Of a stretch of DNA of 9,601 nucleotides, positions 1 through 6,280 are shown piece by piece. The position numbers were made by a program, and so were the translations under genes. Numbering within the stretch: position 1 is the stretch's first letter; each line of letters opens with the position of its first letter. The notes under the pieces were generated by a model. It had not been told where the DNA came from and did no database searches. It saw only the letters and a list, made by a program, of their open reading frames with translations. This stretch comes from Acidobacteriota bacterium (GTDB lineage Bacteria; Acidobacteriota; Terriglobia; Acidiferrales; UBA7541), in contig PMOP01000442.1 of the NCBI GenBank assembly GCA_003161495.1, positions 9,165 to 18,765 on the forward strand, read 5' to 3'.

Positions 1-120
1 TCTAACTATTTAAGCAAAAACTCGACACGCTGCCGCTCCCGGACAATATTCCAACCGCGGTTCCGTAACCCCTTCTCACGGTTAAAGCAGCGCTCCAGAT
101 AATCCATACGCGCCGCGCGA

Positions 121-149
121 TTGATTCCCAAAGACGGCACGCGTATCAT
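121..149 (+). promoter_or_regulatory. Probable sigma70-type promoter of the S55 peptidase operon
   Basis: TTGATT at 121-126 (four of six matches to TTGACA) and TATCAT at 144-149 (five of six to TATAAT) are separated by exactly 17 bp. Transcription would begin near 156, only about 3 nt before the ATG at 159, so the message would be nearly leaderless. Positions 1-120 contain no gene that I can see; the only structure is a 10-bp palindrome, AACCGCGGTT, at 53-62. The call rests on box match and spacing only. Confidence 0.42.
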
Positions 150-158
150 GGATCATTC

Positions 159-1985
159 ATGAACATAAGCAAAACAGGTCGCCTGGCCCGTCTCTTCCCT
201 TCCTGCAATCGTATCCTGCTTGCCGCGCTCTTTGTGTCACTCGTCGCGCCGGCGTTGATTGCCGGCGATCCCGAGATTTTTCCTCTCTCGCAAATCCAGC
301 CGGGAATGAAGGGCGAGGCTTACACGATTTTCGCCGGAGACCAGATCGAGAAATTCGATCTGGTGGTCATTGGCGTGATGCCGAATTTTCTGGCGCCGAA
401 AGAGTCGATCATTCTCGTGCAGCTCCTGGGCCCGAAAGTGGAGCACACAGGCGTAGTTGCCGGGATGAGCGGAAGCCCGGTTTATATCGACGGCAAACTT
501 GCGGGCGCGCTATCGCTCAAGCTCGGCCAGTTCAGCAAGGAACCATTGGCGGGAGTCACTCCGATTGAAAATATTTTGAGCTTGCCCAAGGGCCAGCCCG
601 GCGCGATGCGCGCCGAGGTAATGCCGGGCGAGGCCGCCCCTTCCGGGCAAATGGAAGCGCGACTCGAAATCCCATCGGACTGGGTTTCGCGCGCCGGCAT
701 TTCCGGCGGCAGTTTTCTGACGCCGATCGAATCCCCACTGGTATTTTCGGGCTTCAGCGCGCTCGCCATCCGGCAGTTTGAGCACGAATTTGCCGCGTAT
801 GGCATGGCGGCAACACAAGGCGGCAGCGTCGATGCGCGATCCGACGATGGAAACATTCGCCCCGGAGACATGGTCAGCGCCGTGCTCCTCGAAGGGGATT
901 TATCGCTGAATGCGTCTTGCACGGTCACGGCGATCGTGGATGGGCGCGTGTACGTTTGCGGGCATCCGCTGTTTGGATTTGGCGCCGTTCAAATGCCCAT
1001 GGCGCGCGGCCGCGTGCTGACCACGCTCAGCTCCGAACTGGAATCCACGAAAATTGTAAACGTTGGCGGAACGATCGGCTCGTTCAATCAGGATCGCGTC
1101 ACAGCGGTCGTCGGCAGCCTGGGCGCCGCGCCAAAATTAATTCCCATCGACATGACCGTGGCCACGCCGGATGGTGACAAGCACCTCGCCTTCCGCATGA
1201 TCTCGAATCCGAAGATCACGCCGATTCTGATGGGCATTGCCGCGCTGAACGGCCTGATCCAGAGCAGCGTGTACGGCGAAGGAACCACGCTGCACTTGAC
1301 GGGCGGAATCGACATCGCCGGCCACTCCAGCGTCACGCTCGATAATCTTTTCCCCCCCATGGATTCCTTCGTTCCCGACGGCTTGCCGGTAGCGGGCGCA
1401 GTGCAAAGCACTTTTCAAAGAATTTTCTCCAACCAGTATGAGACGGCGAATATCGAGCGCGTGACGCTGCGCATGGAATCCATGCCGGAGCGCCGCCAGA
1501 TGACCATCGAAGGCGCGTGGCTGGACAAATCCGAAGCCGAGCCGGGCGACACAGTCAACGTGCGCGTGCAGCTGCGTCCCTATCGCGGCTCGCCAGTGAT
1601 TCGCGATGTGCGCATCGAGATTCCGCCGCAAGCCCCACGCGGCACCTCCATGCAAATCCTGGCCAGCGATTCGGGCACACTGAACCGCATGAGCGTAGTC
1701 TCCGGATCGCAGGCGCGTCTGGATAGCCTGGAGCAGCTCATCTCCGTTTTGAATCGCGAACGCAGAAACAACCGGCTGTACGTGACGCTGCTCGGATCTT
1801 CGCCGACCATGGTGGTGCAGGACAAAGTGATGCCTAACGTGCCCGCATCTCAGATCAACCTTCTAGACCAGCGCGGCGGCCCGGCGAGTTCTCTAGTGGT
1901 TCGGCAATCGGCGGCGGGAGAATGGTCATTGCCGCTCGATCAGATCGTTCAGGGTTCCACAACCCTTACGATTCAAATCAAGTAA
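159..1985 (+). CDS. Exported SpoIVB-type (S55) serine peptidase with permuted catalytic halves
   Basis: 608 residues. The N-terminus has a basic segment followed by a hydrophobic stretch (about residues 18-35, ending ALIAG), a signal peptide or anchor, so the protein should act outside the cytoplasm. GMSGSP at 102-107, followed by VYIDGKLAGALS, matches the nucleophile motif of S55 peptidases (Ser378 of Bacillus SpoIVB), making Ser104 the likely nucleophile. A second conserved block, CGHPLFGFG with His269 and then GTIGSFNQD at 304-312, resembles the SpoIVB His236 region (GHVISD...KTIGDIN). In SpoIVB the His block comes first; here the order is reversed. I see no PDZ domain and no obvious counterpart of SpoIVB Asp363. 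Residues 440-608 look like a beta-rich accessory domain. The ATG at 159 is chosen because it gives the signal peptide; the ATG at 148 reads only four codons to a stop. There is no good Shine-Dalgarno. The downstream propeller gene is probably co-transcribed. The substrate is unknown; a non-peptidase structural role is possible. Confidence 0.88.
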   Translation: MNISKTGRLARLFPSCNRILLAALFVSLVAPALIAGDPEIFPLSQIQPGMKGEAYTIFAGDQIEKFDLVVIGVMPNFLAPKESIILVQLLGPKVEHTGVVAGMSGSPVYIDGKLAGALSLKLGQFSKEPLAGVTPIENILSLPKGQPGAMRAEVMPGEAAPSGQMEARLEIPSDWVSRAGISGGSFLTPIESPLVFSGFSALAIRQFEHEFAAYGMAATQGGSVDARSDDGNIRPGDMVSAVLLEGDLSLNASCTVTAIVDGRVYVCGHPLFGFGAVQMPMARGRVLTTLSSELESTKIVNVGGTIGSFNQDRVTAVVGSLGAAPKLIPIDMTVATPDGDKHLAFRMISNPKITPILMGIAALNGLIQSSVYGEGTTLHLTGGIDIAGHSSVTLDNLFPPMDSFVPDGLPVAGAVQSTFQRIFSNQYETANIERVTLRMESMPERRQMTIEGAWLDKSEAEPGDTVNVRVQLRPYRGSPVIRDVRIEIPPQAPRGTSMQILASDSGTLNRMSVVSGSQARLDSLEQLISVLNRERRNNRLYVTLLGSSPTMVVQDKVMPNVPASQINLLDQRGGPASSLVVRQSAAGEWSLPLDQIVQGSTTLTIQIK

Positions 1986-2016
1986 GCGGCAGGCTGGCGC
2001 GCGTCGCCGGCTCCTC

Positions 2017-2022
2017 GAGGAG
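2017..2022 (+). promoter_or_regulatory. Shine-Dalgarno that sets the propeller gene start
   Basis: GAGGAG lies 4 nt before the ATG at 2027. It favours that start over the upstream in-frame ATG at 1922, which lies inside the S55 gene, has no such site, and would put about 35 non-signal-like residues ahead of the signal peptide. Confidence 0.75.
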
Positions 2023-2026
2023 TCTT

Positions 2027-4390
2027 ATGCGCAAGGTATTTTCAAACGCCCGCGAATCGCTTGGCCGAAGAAACGCCTCCGTTGCTCACCCGGCCGCCTG
2101 GATTTTTCTCGCCGCTTTTGTAATCGCCGCCGCGGCGCCCGCGCTTGCAGAACATACGCGCTGGTGGCGCCAAAGCACCTTTGAAGATTTTGACAAAGGG
2201 ACGGCGAAAGGCGTGGCCCTGCGCAGTGACGGCAAAATGTTTCTGGCCCCGCGTTTCTCCGAATTTGCGGACGCCAATCTCGCGTATCTCCTGCAGATCA
2301 AGGCCGACGCAAAGGGAAATCTGTACGCGGCGGGCGGCTCCAACGCAAAAGTACTGCGAATCGACACGAGCGGCAAATCGACGAGCGTATTTGAGTCGAT
2401 GGAACTGGCGGCCCAGGCGATCGCTCTCGATGCCGCCGGGAATCTTTTCGTCGGCACGTCGCCCGACGGAAAAGTCTACAAAGTGACGCCCTCCGGCCAA
2501 TCCTCCGTCTTCTTCGATCCGAAGATGAAATACATTTGGGATCTGGCTGTCGATAAGGACGGAACTCTGTACGTCGCCACGGGCGATACCGGCAAGATTT
2601 TCGCTGTCGCGCCCAACGGCAAAGGCGATATTTTTTATTCCAGCGAGGAAACTCATATTCGATCCCTGGCACTCGATGCAAGCGGCAACGTGCTGGCCGG
2701 AACAGAGCCCAGCGGCCGCGTTCTGCGTATTCCAAAGGCCGCCGGTAACCGCCACGCCTTTGTTATTTACGAGACCTCGAAAAAAGAAATCACGGCCCTG
2801 CTCGAGTCCGCTACGGGCGAGTTGTACATCGCGGCGGTAGGCGAAAAGACCGCGACTATCCCCGGCCAATCACGTTCCATCCCGGTGGACGCAGGAGCGA
2901 CGTCGAACATTACGATTTCGGTTGGCCCAGGGGGAAACACTGCCGCGGCCACGCAGGCGCTTCCCATCCCTTTCACGCCGTTGCCCGCCGTCAATTCGAG
3001 TTCGGTTTATCGAATCGCCGCGGACGGTTCTCCCGAGGAACTTTGGAGCACGCGGGACGAAGTTGTTTACTCTGTAGGTCTTTTACCTGACGGAGAACTT
3101 CTCCTCGGAACCGGCAACGACGGCGTGGTATTGGAACTCGAAGGCAATCATGTGTTCTCGAAACTCGTGAAAGCTACCTCGCGCCAGGTCACGTCCATCG
3201 CCGCCGGCCCCGGCGGAAAACTGTTTCTCGCCGCGGCCAATCCCGGAAAAGTATTCACGCTCGGGCCGGAAAACGAGTCCGAGGGCACCTACGAATCGCA
3301 GCCGTTTGACGCGCACATTTTTTCGCGCTGGGGCCGCACCGTCTGGTGGGGTGAAAATTTCGCTACGGCGAACAATGGCGGCGCTTCGCGAATCGCCATC
3401 TATGCCCGCTCCGGAAACACTTCCGATCCCGACTCCAATTGGAGCGACTGGTCGGGTCCGTATGCAAATCCGTCCGGCGATAAGCTGGATTGCCCGGCCG
3501 CGCGCTTCGTTCAATGGAAGGCGATCCTGCGCGGAGGCGGCGCCGGCGGCAACGCCACGCCCGCGATCGACTGGTTCAGCATCGCCTATTTGCCCAAAAA
3601 TATTTCTCCCGAAGTGACCGCAATCGCCGTGCAGGATCCCGGCGTGCGCGTCCAGGGAATTTCAATGCCAACGGCGGGCCCCGGGCCGCAGACACCCGCG
3701 CAAATTCGGATGCCGCAGCCGCCGCCATCCGCTTCTTCAGCCAATGGCGTTTTCTCCATCACCTCGATTTCGGCGCTCGGGCAGTCTTCCGACTCCGCGC
3801 ATTTCGATCCCGTGCCACAGGGCTTTTCGCAAAAAGGGTATGAATCCGTTCTCTGGACCGCGGATGACGCGAATGGAGACCAGCTGGAATTCTCGATTTA
3901 TTTTCGCGGAGAAAATGAATCTTCGTGGAAGCTGCTGAAGGACAAGCTGGACACGCGTTTTTATTCCTGGGACACCACGTCGATGCCCGACGGCGCTTAC
4001 TACTTGAAGATCGTAGCGAGCGACTCTCCATCCAACCCCGCCGGCGAAGGGCTTTCTTCGGAACGCGAATCCGACCGTTTTGTCGTGGACAACGCGCCGC
4101 CGTCCATCGCTCAGCTTTCGGCGGATTCCGTCAGCGCCGGCGTGCGCGTGCGATTCCAGGCCAGCGCGCCGGTCAGCTTCATTGCACGCGCGCAATACAG
4201 CCTGGATGCGGGAGATTGGACGCTGGTCTTCCCCGCTGGAGGCTTGAGCGACGCGCCTCGCGAGAATTACGATTTTCAGTTGCAGAAAATTTCACCGGGC
4301 GAGCACACGGTCACGGTTCGCGTGTACGACCAGTTTGAAAATGTTTCCAGCGCCAAGACCACAGTCCGCATTTCTTCCAGCGGAAATTGA
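2027..4390 (+). CDS. Exported beta-propeller protein with C-terminal beta-sandwich domains
   Basis: 787 residues from the ATG at 2027. A signal peptide has its hydrophobic core at about 24-40 and a likely cleavage after ALA at 39-41. Residues about 85-413 form a propeller of NHL/SMP-30-like blades, seen as a recurring D-x-x-G-x-L-Y/F...K-V/I-x-x-I/V...G pattern (e.g. DAAGNLFVGTSPDGKVYKV, DKDGTLYVATGDTGKIFAV). One blade is broken by a Gly/Ala/Thr/Pro-rich insert at about 272-325. Residues about 420-525 look like a beta-sandwich (ligand-binding or laminin-G-like) domain. A Pro-rich linker (549-570) follows, then an Fn3-like domain (about 600-688) and a last beta-sandwich (about 690-783). No catalytic motif or membrane helix is visible after the signal peptide. 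It follows the S55 peptidase by 41 nt, so the two are probably co-expressed; the propeller could bind a substrate or partner of the peptidase, or be its substrate, but that is inference. The exact blade count is uncertain. Confidence 0.85.
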   Translation: MRKVFSNARESLGRRNASVAHPAAWIFLAAFVIAAAAPALAEHTRWWRQSTFEDFDKGTAKGVALRSDGKMFLAPRFSEFADANLAYLLQIKADAKGNLYAAGGSNAKVLRIDTSGKSTSVFESMELAAQAIALDAAGNLFVGTSPDGKVYKVTPSGQSSVFFDPKMKYIWDLAVDKDGTLYVATGDTGKIFAVAPNGKGDIFYSSEETHIRSLALDASGNVLAGTEPSGRVLRIPKAAGNRHAFVIYETSKKEITALLESATGELYIAAVGEKTATIPGQSRSIPVDAGATSNITISVGPGGNTAAATQALPIPFTPLPAVNSSSVYRIAADGSPEELWSTRDEVVYSVGLLPDGELLLGTGNDGVVLELEGNHVFSKLVKATSRQVTSIAAGPGGKLFLAAANPGKVFTLGPENESEGTYESQPFDAHIFSRWGRTVWWGENFATANNGGASRIAIYARSGNTSDPDSNWSDWSGPYANPSGDKLDCPAARFVQWKAILRGGGAGGNATPAIDWFSIAYLPKNISPEVTAIAVQDPGVRVQGISMPTAGPGPQTPAQIRMPQPPPSASSANGVFSITSISALGQSSDSAHFDPVPQGFSQKGYESVLWTADDANGDQLEFSIYFRGENESSWKLLKDKLDTRFYSWDTTSMPDGAYYLKIVASDSPSNPAGEGLSSERESDRFVVDNAPPSIAQLSADSVSAGVRVRFQASAPVSFIARAQYSLDAGDWTLVFPAGGLSDAPRENYDFQLQKISPGEHTVTVRVYDQFENVSSAKTTVRISSSGN

Positions 4391-4401
4391 AACGCAGTCA
4401 G

Positions 4402-4478
4402 GTGGCGCCGGCGTCCCGCCGGCGATTTTTCTCAGTTTTGCCAAGCCGCAAAAAGCGCCGGCGGGACGCCGGCGCCAC
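4402..4478. repeat. Perfect 23-bp inverted repeat (REP-like hairpin), possible operon terminator
   Basis: Arms 4402-4424 and 4456-4478 are exact reverse complements. Beyond a one-base mismatch on each side, five further A-T pairs (4426-4430 with 4450-4454) extend the stem, leaving a 19-nt loop. Each arm contains two direct copies of the palindrome CGCCGGCG separated by TCC, so several foldings are possible. It begins 11 nt after the propeller stop codon and could end or stabilise the operon transcript, but it has no U-tract directly after the stem like a classical intrinsic terminator. From memory, similar GGCGCCGGCGTCCCGCC elements are dispersed in Acidobacteriota genomes. Confidence 0.8.
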
Positions 4479-4515
4479 AAAAAATCAAAAATCATCACGG
4501 ATTGTGTGGTGGCCC

Positions 4516-4566
4516 GATGTCCCGGAGGGACGTGAAAACGTAGCACCCTGTGGAAACATCAGGTGG
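4516..4566. repeat. Second palindromic repeat, two small stem-loops
   Basis: GTCCC-GGA-GGGAC at 4519-4531 is a 5-bp stem with a 3-nt loop. It is followed by GTGAAAACGTAG and then by CACCCTG (4544-4550) facing CAGGTG (4560-4565), a stem with one bulged C. The arrangement of a GTCCCGGAGGGAC palindrome followed by a second short hairpin resembles dispersed intergenic repeats I recall from Acidobacteriota, Planctomycetota and Verrucomicrobiota. Only one copy is present here, so dispersal is not shown. Confidence 0.4.
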
Positions 4567-4712
4567 CGCGGCGCGATGCTTCACAGCCTCGGCGGGGCTT
4601 GCTCTTGCGCGCTCGCGCCTAGCCTCCGCTGACGCATTCGACCACGATCTTTCGTCCCTTACGGCACTGGCCAGGATGAAATAAGAAACGATTCGTTCCG
4701 CGGGAAAAACTC
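4567..4712. other. Gene-free remainder of the intergenic region
   Basis: No frame here has a credible start, ribosome site or recognisable protein. Part of it (4584-4630) is G+C-rich with short GCGC/CGCG runs. It lies between the repeat nest and the end of the PilZ gene, and may be the decayed remainder of a larger repeat unit. The whole gene-free stretch between the propeller and PilZ genes is 4391-4712. Confidence 0.4.
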
Positions 4713-5060
4713 TTAACTCGCCCAGCGTTCCCGCGCCGAGGCCTTCGCTTCGTAGCGCTCGATGTGCAGTCCGATCCCGGACATGCCTCCCGGGGCGGAG
4801 CTCTGCTTCACATGGACCACGCGCGCCATGCACTTCACATCGTTCGCCACTCGTCCAGCCACCTCTTGCGGCATGCGCAACGACACTTCGACCGGAGTTC
4901 CGATTTTCAGCGGAACGCTGGTCATAAAGTACAGCCCGCGTTGCGATATGTTTTCCGACTGCGCCGTTTGCTCCGTCGATCCCGGATTATTAAGCGCCCG
5001 GAATCTCAAGGGCACACGGACATTCACGCGTGTATCGATACGTCGTTCACTTGAACTCAT
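4713..5060 (-). CDS. PilZ domain protein (predicted c-di-GMP receptor)
   Basis: 115 residues, essentially a single PilZ domain. Both halves of the c-di-GMP-binding signature are present: RxxxR as R7-I-D-T-R11 near the N-terminus and [D/N]xSxxG as N37-I-S-Q-R-G42. The C-terminal strand GIGLHIE (95-101) is also typical. No signal peptide or membrane helix is visible, so it should be cytosolic and act as a small adaptor that changes partner binding on sensing c-di-GMP, for example to control motility, adhesion or exopolysaccharide. No partner is encoded nearby and it appears monocistronic. The ATG at 5060 is supported by GGAGG five bases upstream (5066-5070). It is transcribed away from the dehydratase gene, with a shared intergenic region. 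Confidence 0.93.
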   Translation of the reverse strand: MSSSERRIDTRVNVRVPLRFRALNNPGSTEQTAQSENISQRGLYFMTSVPLKIGTPVEVSLRMPQEVAGRVANDVKCMARVVHVKQSSAPGGMSGIGLHIERYEAKASARERWAS

Positions 5061-5065
5061 CGTTT

Positions 5066-5070
5066 CCTCC
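5066..5070 (-). promoter_or_regulatory. Strong Shine-Dalgarno of the PilZ gene
   Basis: On the minus strand GGAGG is followed by AAACG and then the ATG at 5060, giving 5-nt spacing. It fixes the start of the PilZ gene and contrasts with the weak initiation signals of the S55 peptidase and dehydratase genes. Confidence 0.8.
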
Positions 5071-5125
5071 CCGCTCGCCGGTTTGAATGCGCGCGGTTTT
5101 TAAAAGTAGGAAGGGGGTGAATCCG

Positions 5126-5153
5126 ATTCTAGCTCGCCGCAAAATGGAAGCAA
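5126..5153 (-). promoter_or_regulatory. Possible promoter of the PilZ gene
   Basis: Reading the minus strand, TTGCTT (5153-5148) and TAGAAT (5131-5126) are separated by 16 bp. The -10 matches five of six consensus bases, the -35 only three. Transcription would start near 5119, giving a leader of about 58 nt. Confidence 0.33.
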
Positions 5154-5201
5154 GGAAAATGCGCATCTTTTGCGTGACATGAACCACGCCGGGACAAGTT
5201 G

Positions 5202-5210
5202 TGCCATAAT
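5202..5210 (+). promoter_or_regulatory. Possible extended -10 promoter of the dehydratase gene
   Basis: TGC followed by CATAAT (5205-5210) fits the TGn-TATAAT extended -10 form with five of six matches in the hexamer. No good -35 is seen at 16-18 bp upstream, which extended -10 promoters tolerate. The start of transcription would be near 5217, downstream of the TTG at 5199 and 18 nt before the TTG at 5235, which supports the latter as start codon. Confidence 0.38.
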
Positions 5211-5234
5211 GCGCCTTTCTTAAGAGCTTTCTCA

Positions 5235-6206
5235 TTGAGCGCCTCTGACACTCCAGCTTTCGTGGGCCCCAGCCTCCAGGCAATTCGGGAGGCGCATCGG
5301 CGTATTGCTCCGCACATCGAGGAAACGCAGGTGATGATTTCCTATCCGCTCGATGAACTGGCGGGCGCGCTCTTGTATTTCAAATGCGAAAACTTGCAGC
5401 TCTCCGGCTCCTTCAAGATTCGCGGCGCGGCGAACGCGGTTTTTTCGCTCAGCGAGGCGGAAGCGGCGCGAGGCGTGGTGACGCACTCGTCGGGAAATCA
5501 CGGCGCGGCGCTGGCGCTGGCGGCGCAAATGCGCGGCATGCGCGCCTGGGTGGTGATGCCCCGCAACGCTCCGCAAGTAAAAATTCGCGCCGTCGAAGCT
5601 TATGGCGCGGACATTTCGTTTTGCGAGCCGACGCTTGCGGCGCGCGAGGCCGCCGCGGCCGAGTTGCTGCGCTCCACGGGCGGAACGCTGGTCCATCCCT
5701 ACGACGACGATCGCGTGATTGCGGGGCAAGGCACGGCGGCGCTCGAATTTCTGGAGGAGATACCCGACCTGGACATTATTTGCGCGCCCGTCTCCGGCGG
5801 AGGATTGCTTTCCGGCACGGCCATCGCGGCAAAATCCCTGCGCCCGGAAATCGTGGTGATCGGCTGCGAGCCGGCCAATGCCGACGACGCGTCGCGGTCG
5901 TTCGCCTCCGGCCAACTCGAACCCGGCTCCGAAAAGTTCACCATCGCCGATGGTCTGCGAGCGAACCTATCGCCGCGAACCTTTGCGATTTTGCGCGAGC
6001 GCGTCGACCGCATCATGCTCGTTACGGAACAGGAAATCGTGGAATCGATGCGCCTGATCACGGAACATCTGCGCAGCACGGTCGAACCTTCGGGCGCTGT
6101 AGCAGCATCTCCCGCCCTTCATCGCCAGATTGAAGGGGATGAACTGCGCATCGGAATCATCCTCTCCGGCGGAAATCTGGATCCGGATAAGATTCCCGGC
6201 CAGTGA
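5235..6206 (+). CDS. PLP-dependent threonine/serine dehydratase (serine racemase-like)
   Basis: 323 residues from TTG 5235, the single-domain length of catabolic threonine dehydratases and serine racemases; there is no C-terminal ACT-type regulatory domain as in biosynthetic IlvA. Fold-type II PLP motifs are in place: SGSFKIRGA with the Schiff-base Lys61, SSGNHG at 85-90, the phosphate loop SGGGL at 187-191, and SGGN at 311-314 with Ser311 by the pyridine nitrogen. EPANADD (212-218) keeps the Glu/Ala/Asp metal-site spacing of serine racemase, and Ser86 corresponds to its second catalytic base. It should deaminate L-threonine or L-serine to 2-oxobutyrate or pyruvate in the cytosol, and serine racemase activity is a real alternative. 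No ATG exists in a sensible place; TTG 5199 is possible (335 residues), but it lies upstream of the likely -10 box. The ribosome site is weak (AAGAG at 5222-5226). It stands alone, divergent from PilZ and convergent with the S53 gene. Confidence 0.9.
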   Translation: MSASDTPAFVGPSLQAIREAHRRIAPHIEETQVMISYPLDELAGALLYFKCENLQLSGSFKIRGAANAVFSLSEAEAARGVVTHSSGNHGAALALAAQMRGMRAWVVMPRNAPQVKIRAVEAYGADISFCEPTLAAREAAAAELLRSTGGTLVHPYDDDRVIAGQGTAALEFLEEIPDLDIICAPVSGGGLLSGTAIAAKSLRPEIVVIGCEPANADDASRSFASGQLEPGSEKFTIADGLRANLSPRTFAILRERVDRIMLVTEQEIVESMRLITEHLRSTVEPSGAVAASPALHRQIEGDELRIGIILSGGNLDPDKIPGQ

Positions 6207-6211
6207 GGAAA

Positions 6212-6251
6212 GATTCGTGGTGACCAGTGACTGGTGACTGGTGATTCGTGG
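6212..6251. repeat. Heptamer tandem repeat flanked by 9-bp direct repeats
   Basis: Four 7-bp units run from 6220 to 6247: GTGACCA, GTGACTG, GTGACTG, GTGATTC. The array is bracketed by direct copies of GATTCGTGG at 6212-6220 and 6243-6251. It starts six bases after the dehydratase stop codon. The sequence shows only this one short array; GTGACTG-type runs seem familiar to me from acidobacterial intergenic DNA. Confidence 0.6.
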
Positions 6252-6280
6252 CAATCCCTCATTATTTTTTACCTTCTGAA

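Noticed and set aside
148..162. Four-codon leader ORF overlapping the S55 start (ATGA overlap)
   Set aside because: It begins inside the probable -10 box, so it would not be transcribed from that promoter, and four codons are easily found by chance.
1922..2026. N-terminal extension of the propeller gene from ATG 1922
   Set aside because: It overlaps the end of the S55 gene, lacks a ribosome site, and would bury the signal peptide about 60 residues into the protein. GAGGAG before ATG 2027 explains the start better.
2042..2869. 275-codon - strand open frame opposite the propeller gene
   Set aside because: The + strand carries a clear signal peptide, Shine-Dalgarno and propeller repeats; the antisense frame shows no family resemblance and is a product of high G+C coding bias.
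4495..4833. 112-codon - strand open frame crossing the repeat region and the end of PilZ
   Set aside because: It overlaps the PilZ coding sequence in another frame and then runs through palindromic repeats; Arg/Ala-rich with no recognisable domain, so it is probably spurious.
4762..5103. + strand open frame opposite PilZ
   Set aside because: PilZ has both binding motifs and a strong Shine-Dalgarno; the antisense frame has neither start signals nor similarity.
5232..5915. 227-codon - strand open frame opposite the dehydratase
   Set aside because: Arg/Gly/His-rich shadow of an unmistakable PLP enzyme gene, with no motifs of its own.
6261..6270. T-rich run after the dehydratase as an intrinsic terminator
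   Set aside because: No stable G+C-rich stem directly precedes the T-run; the nearby hairpins at 6309-6391 are downstream and lack their own U-tract.
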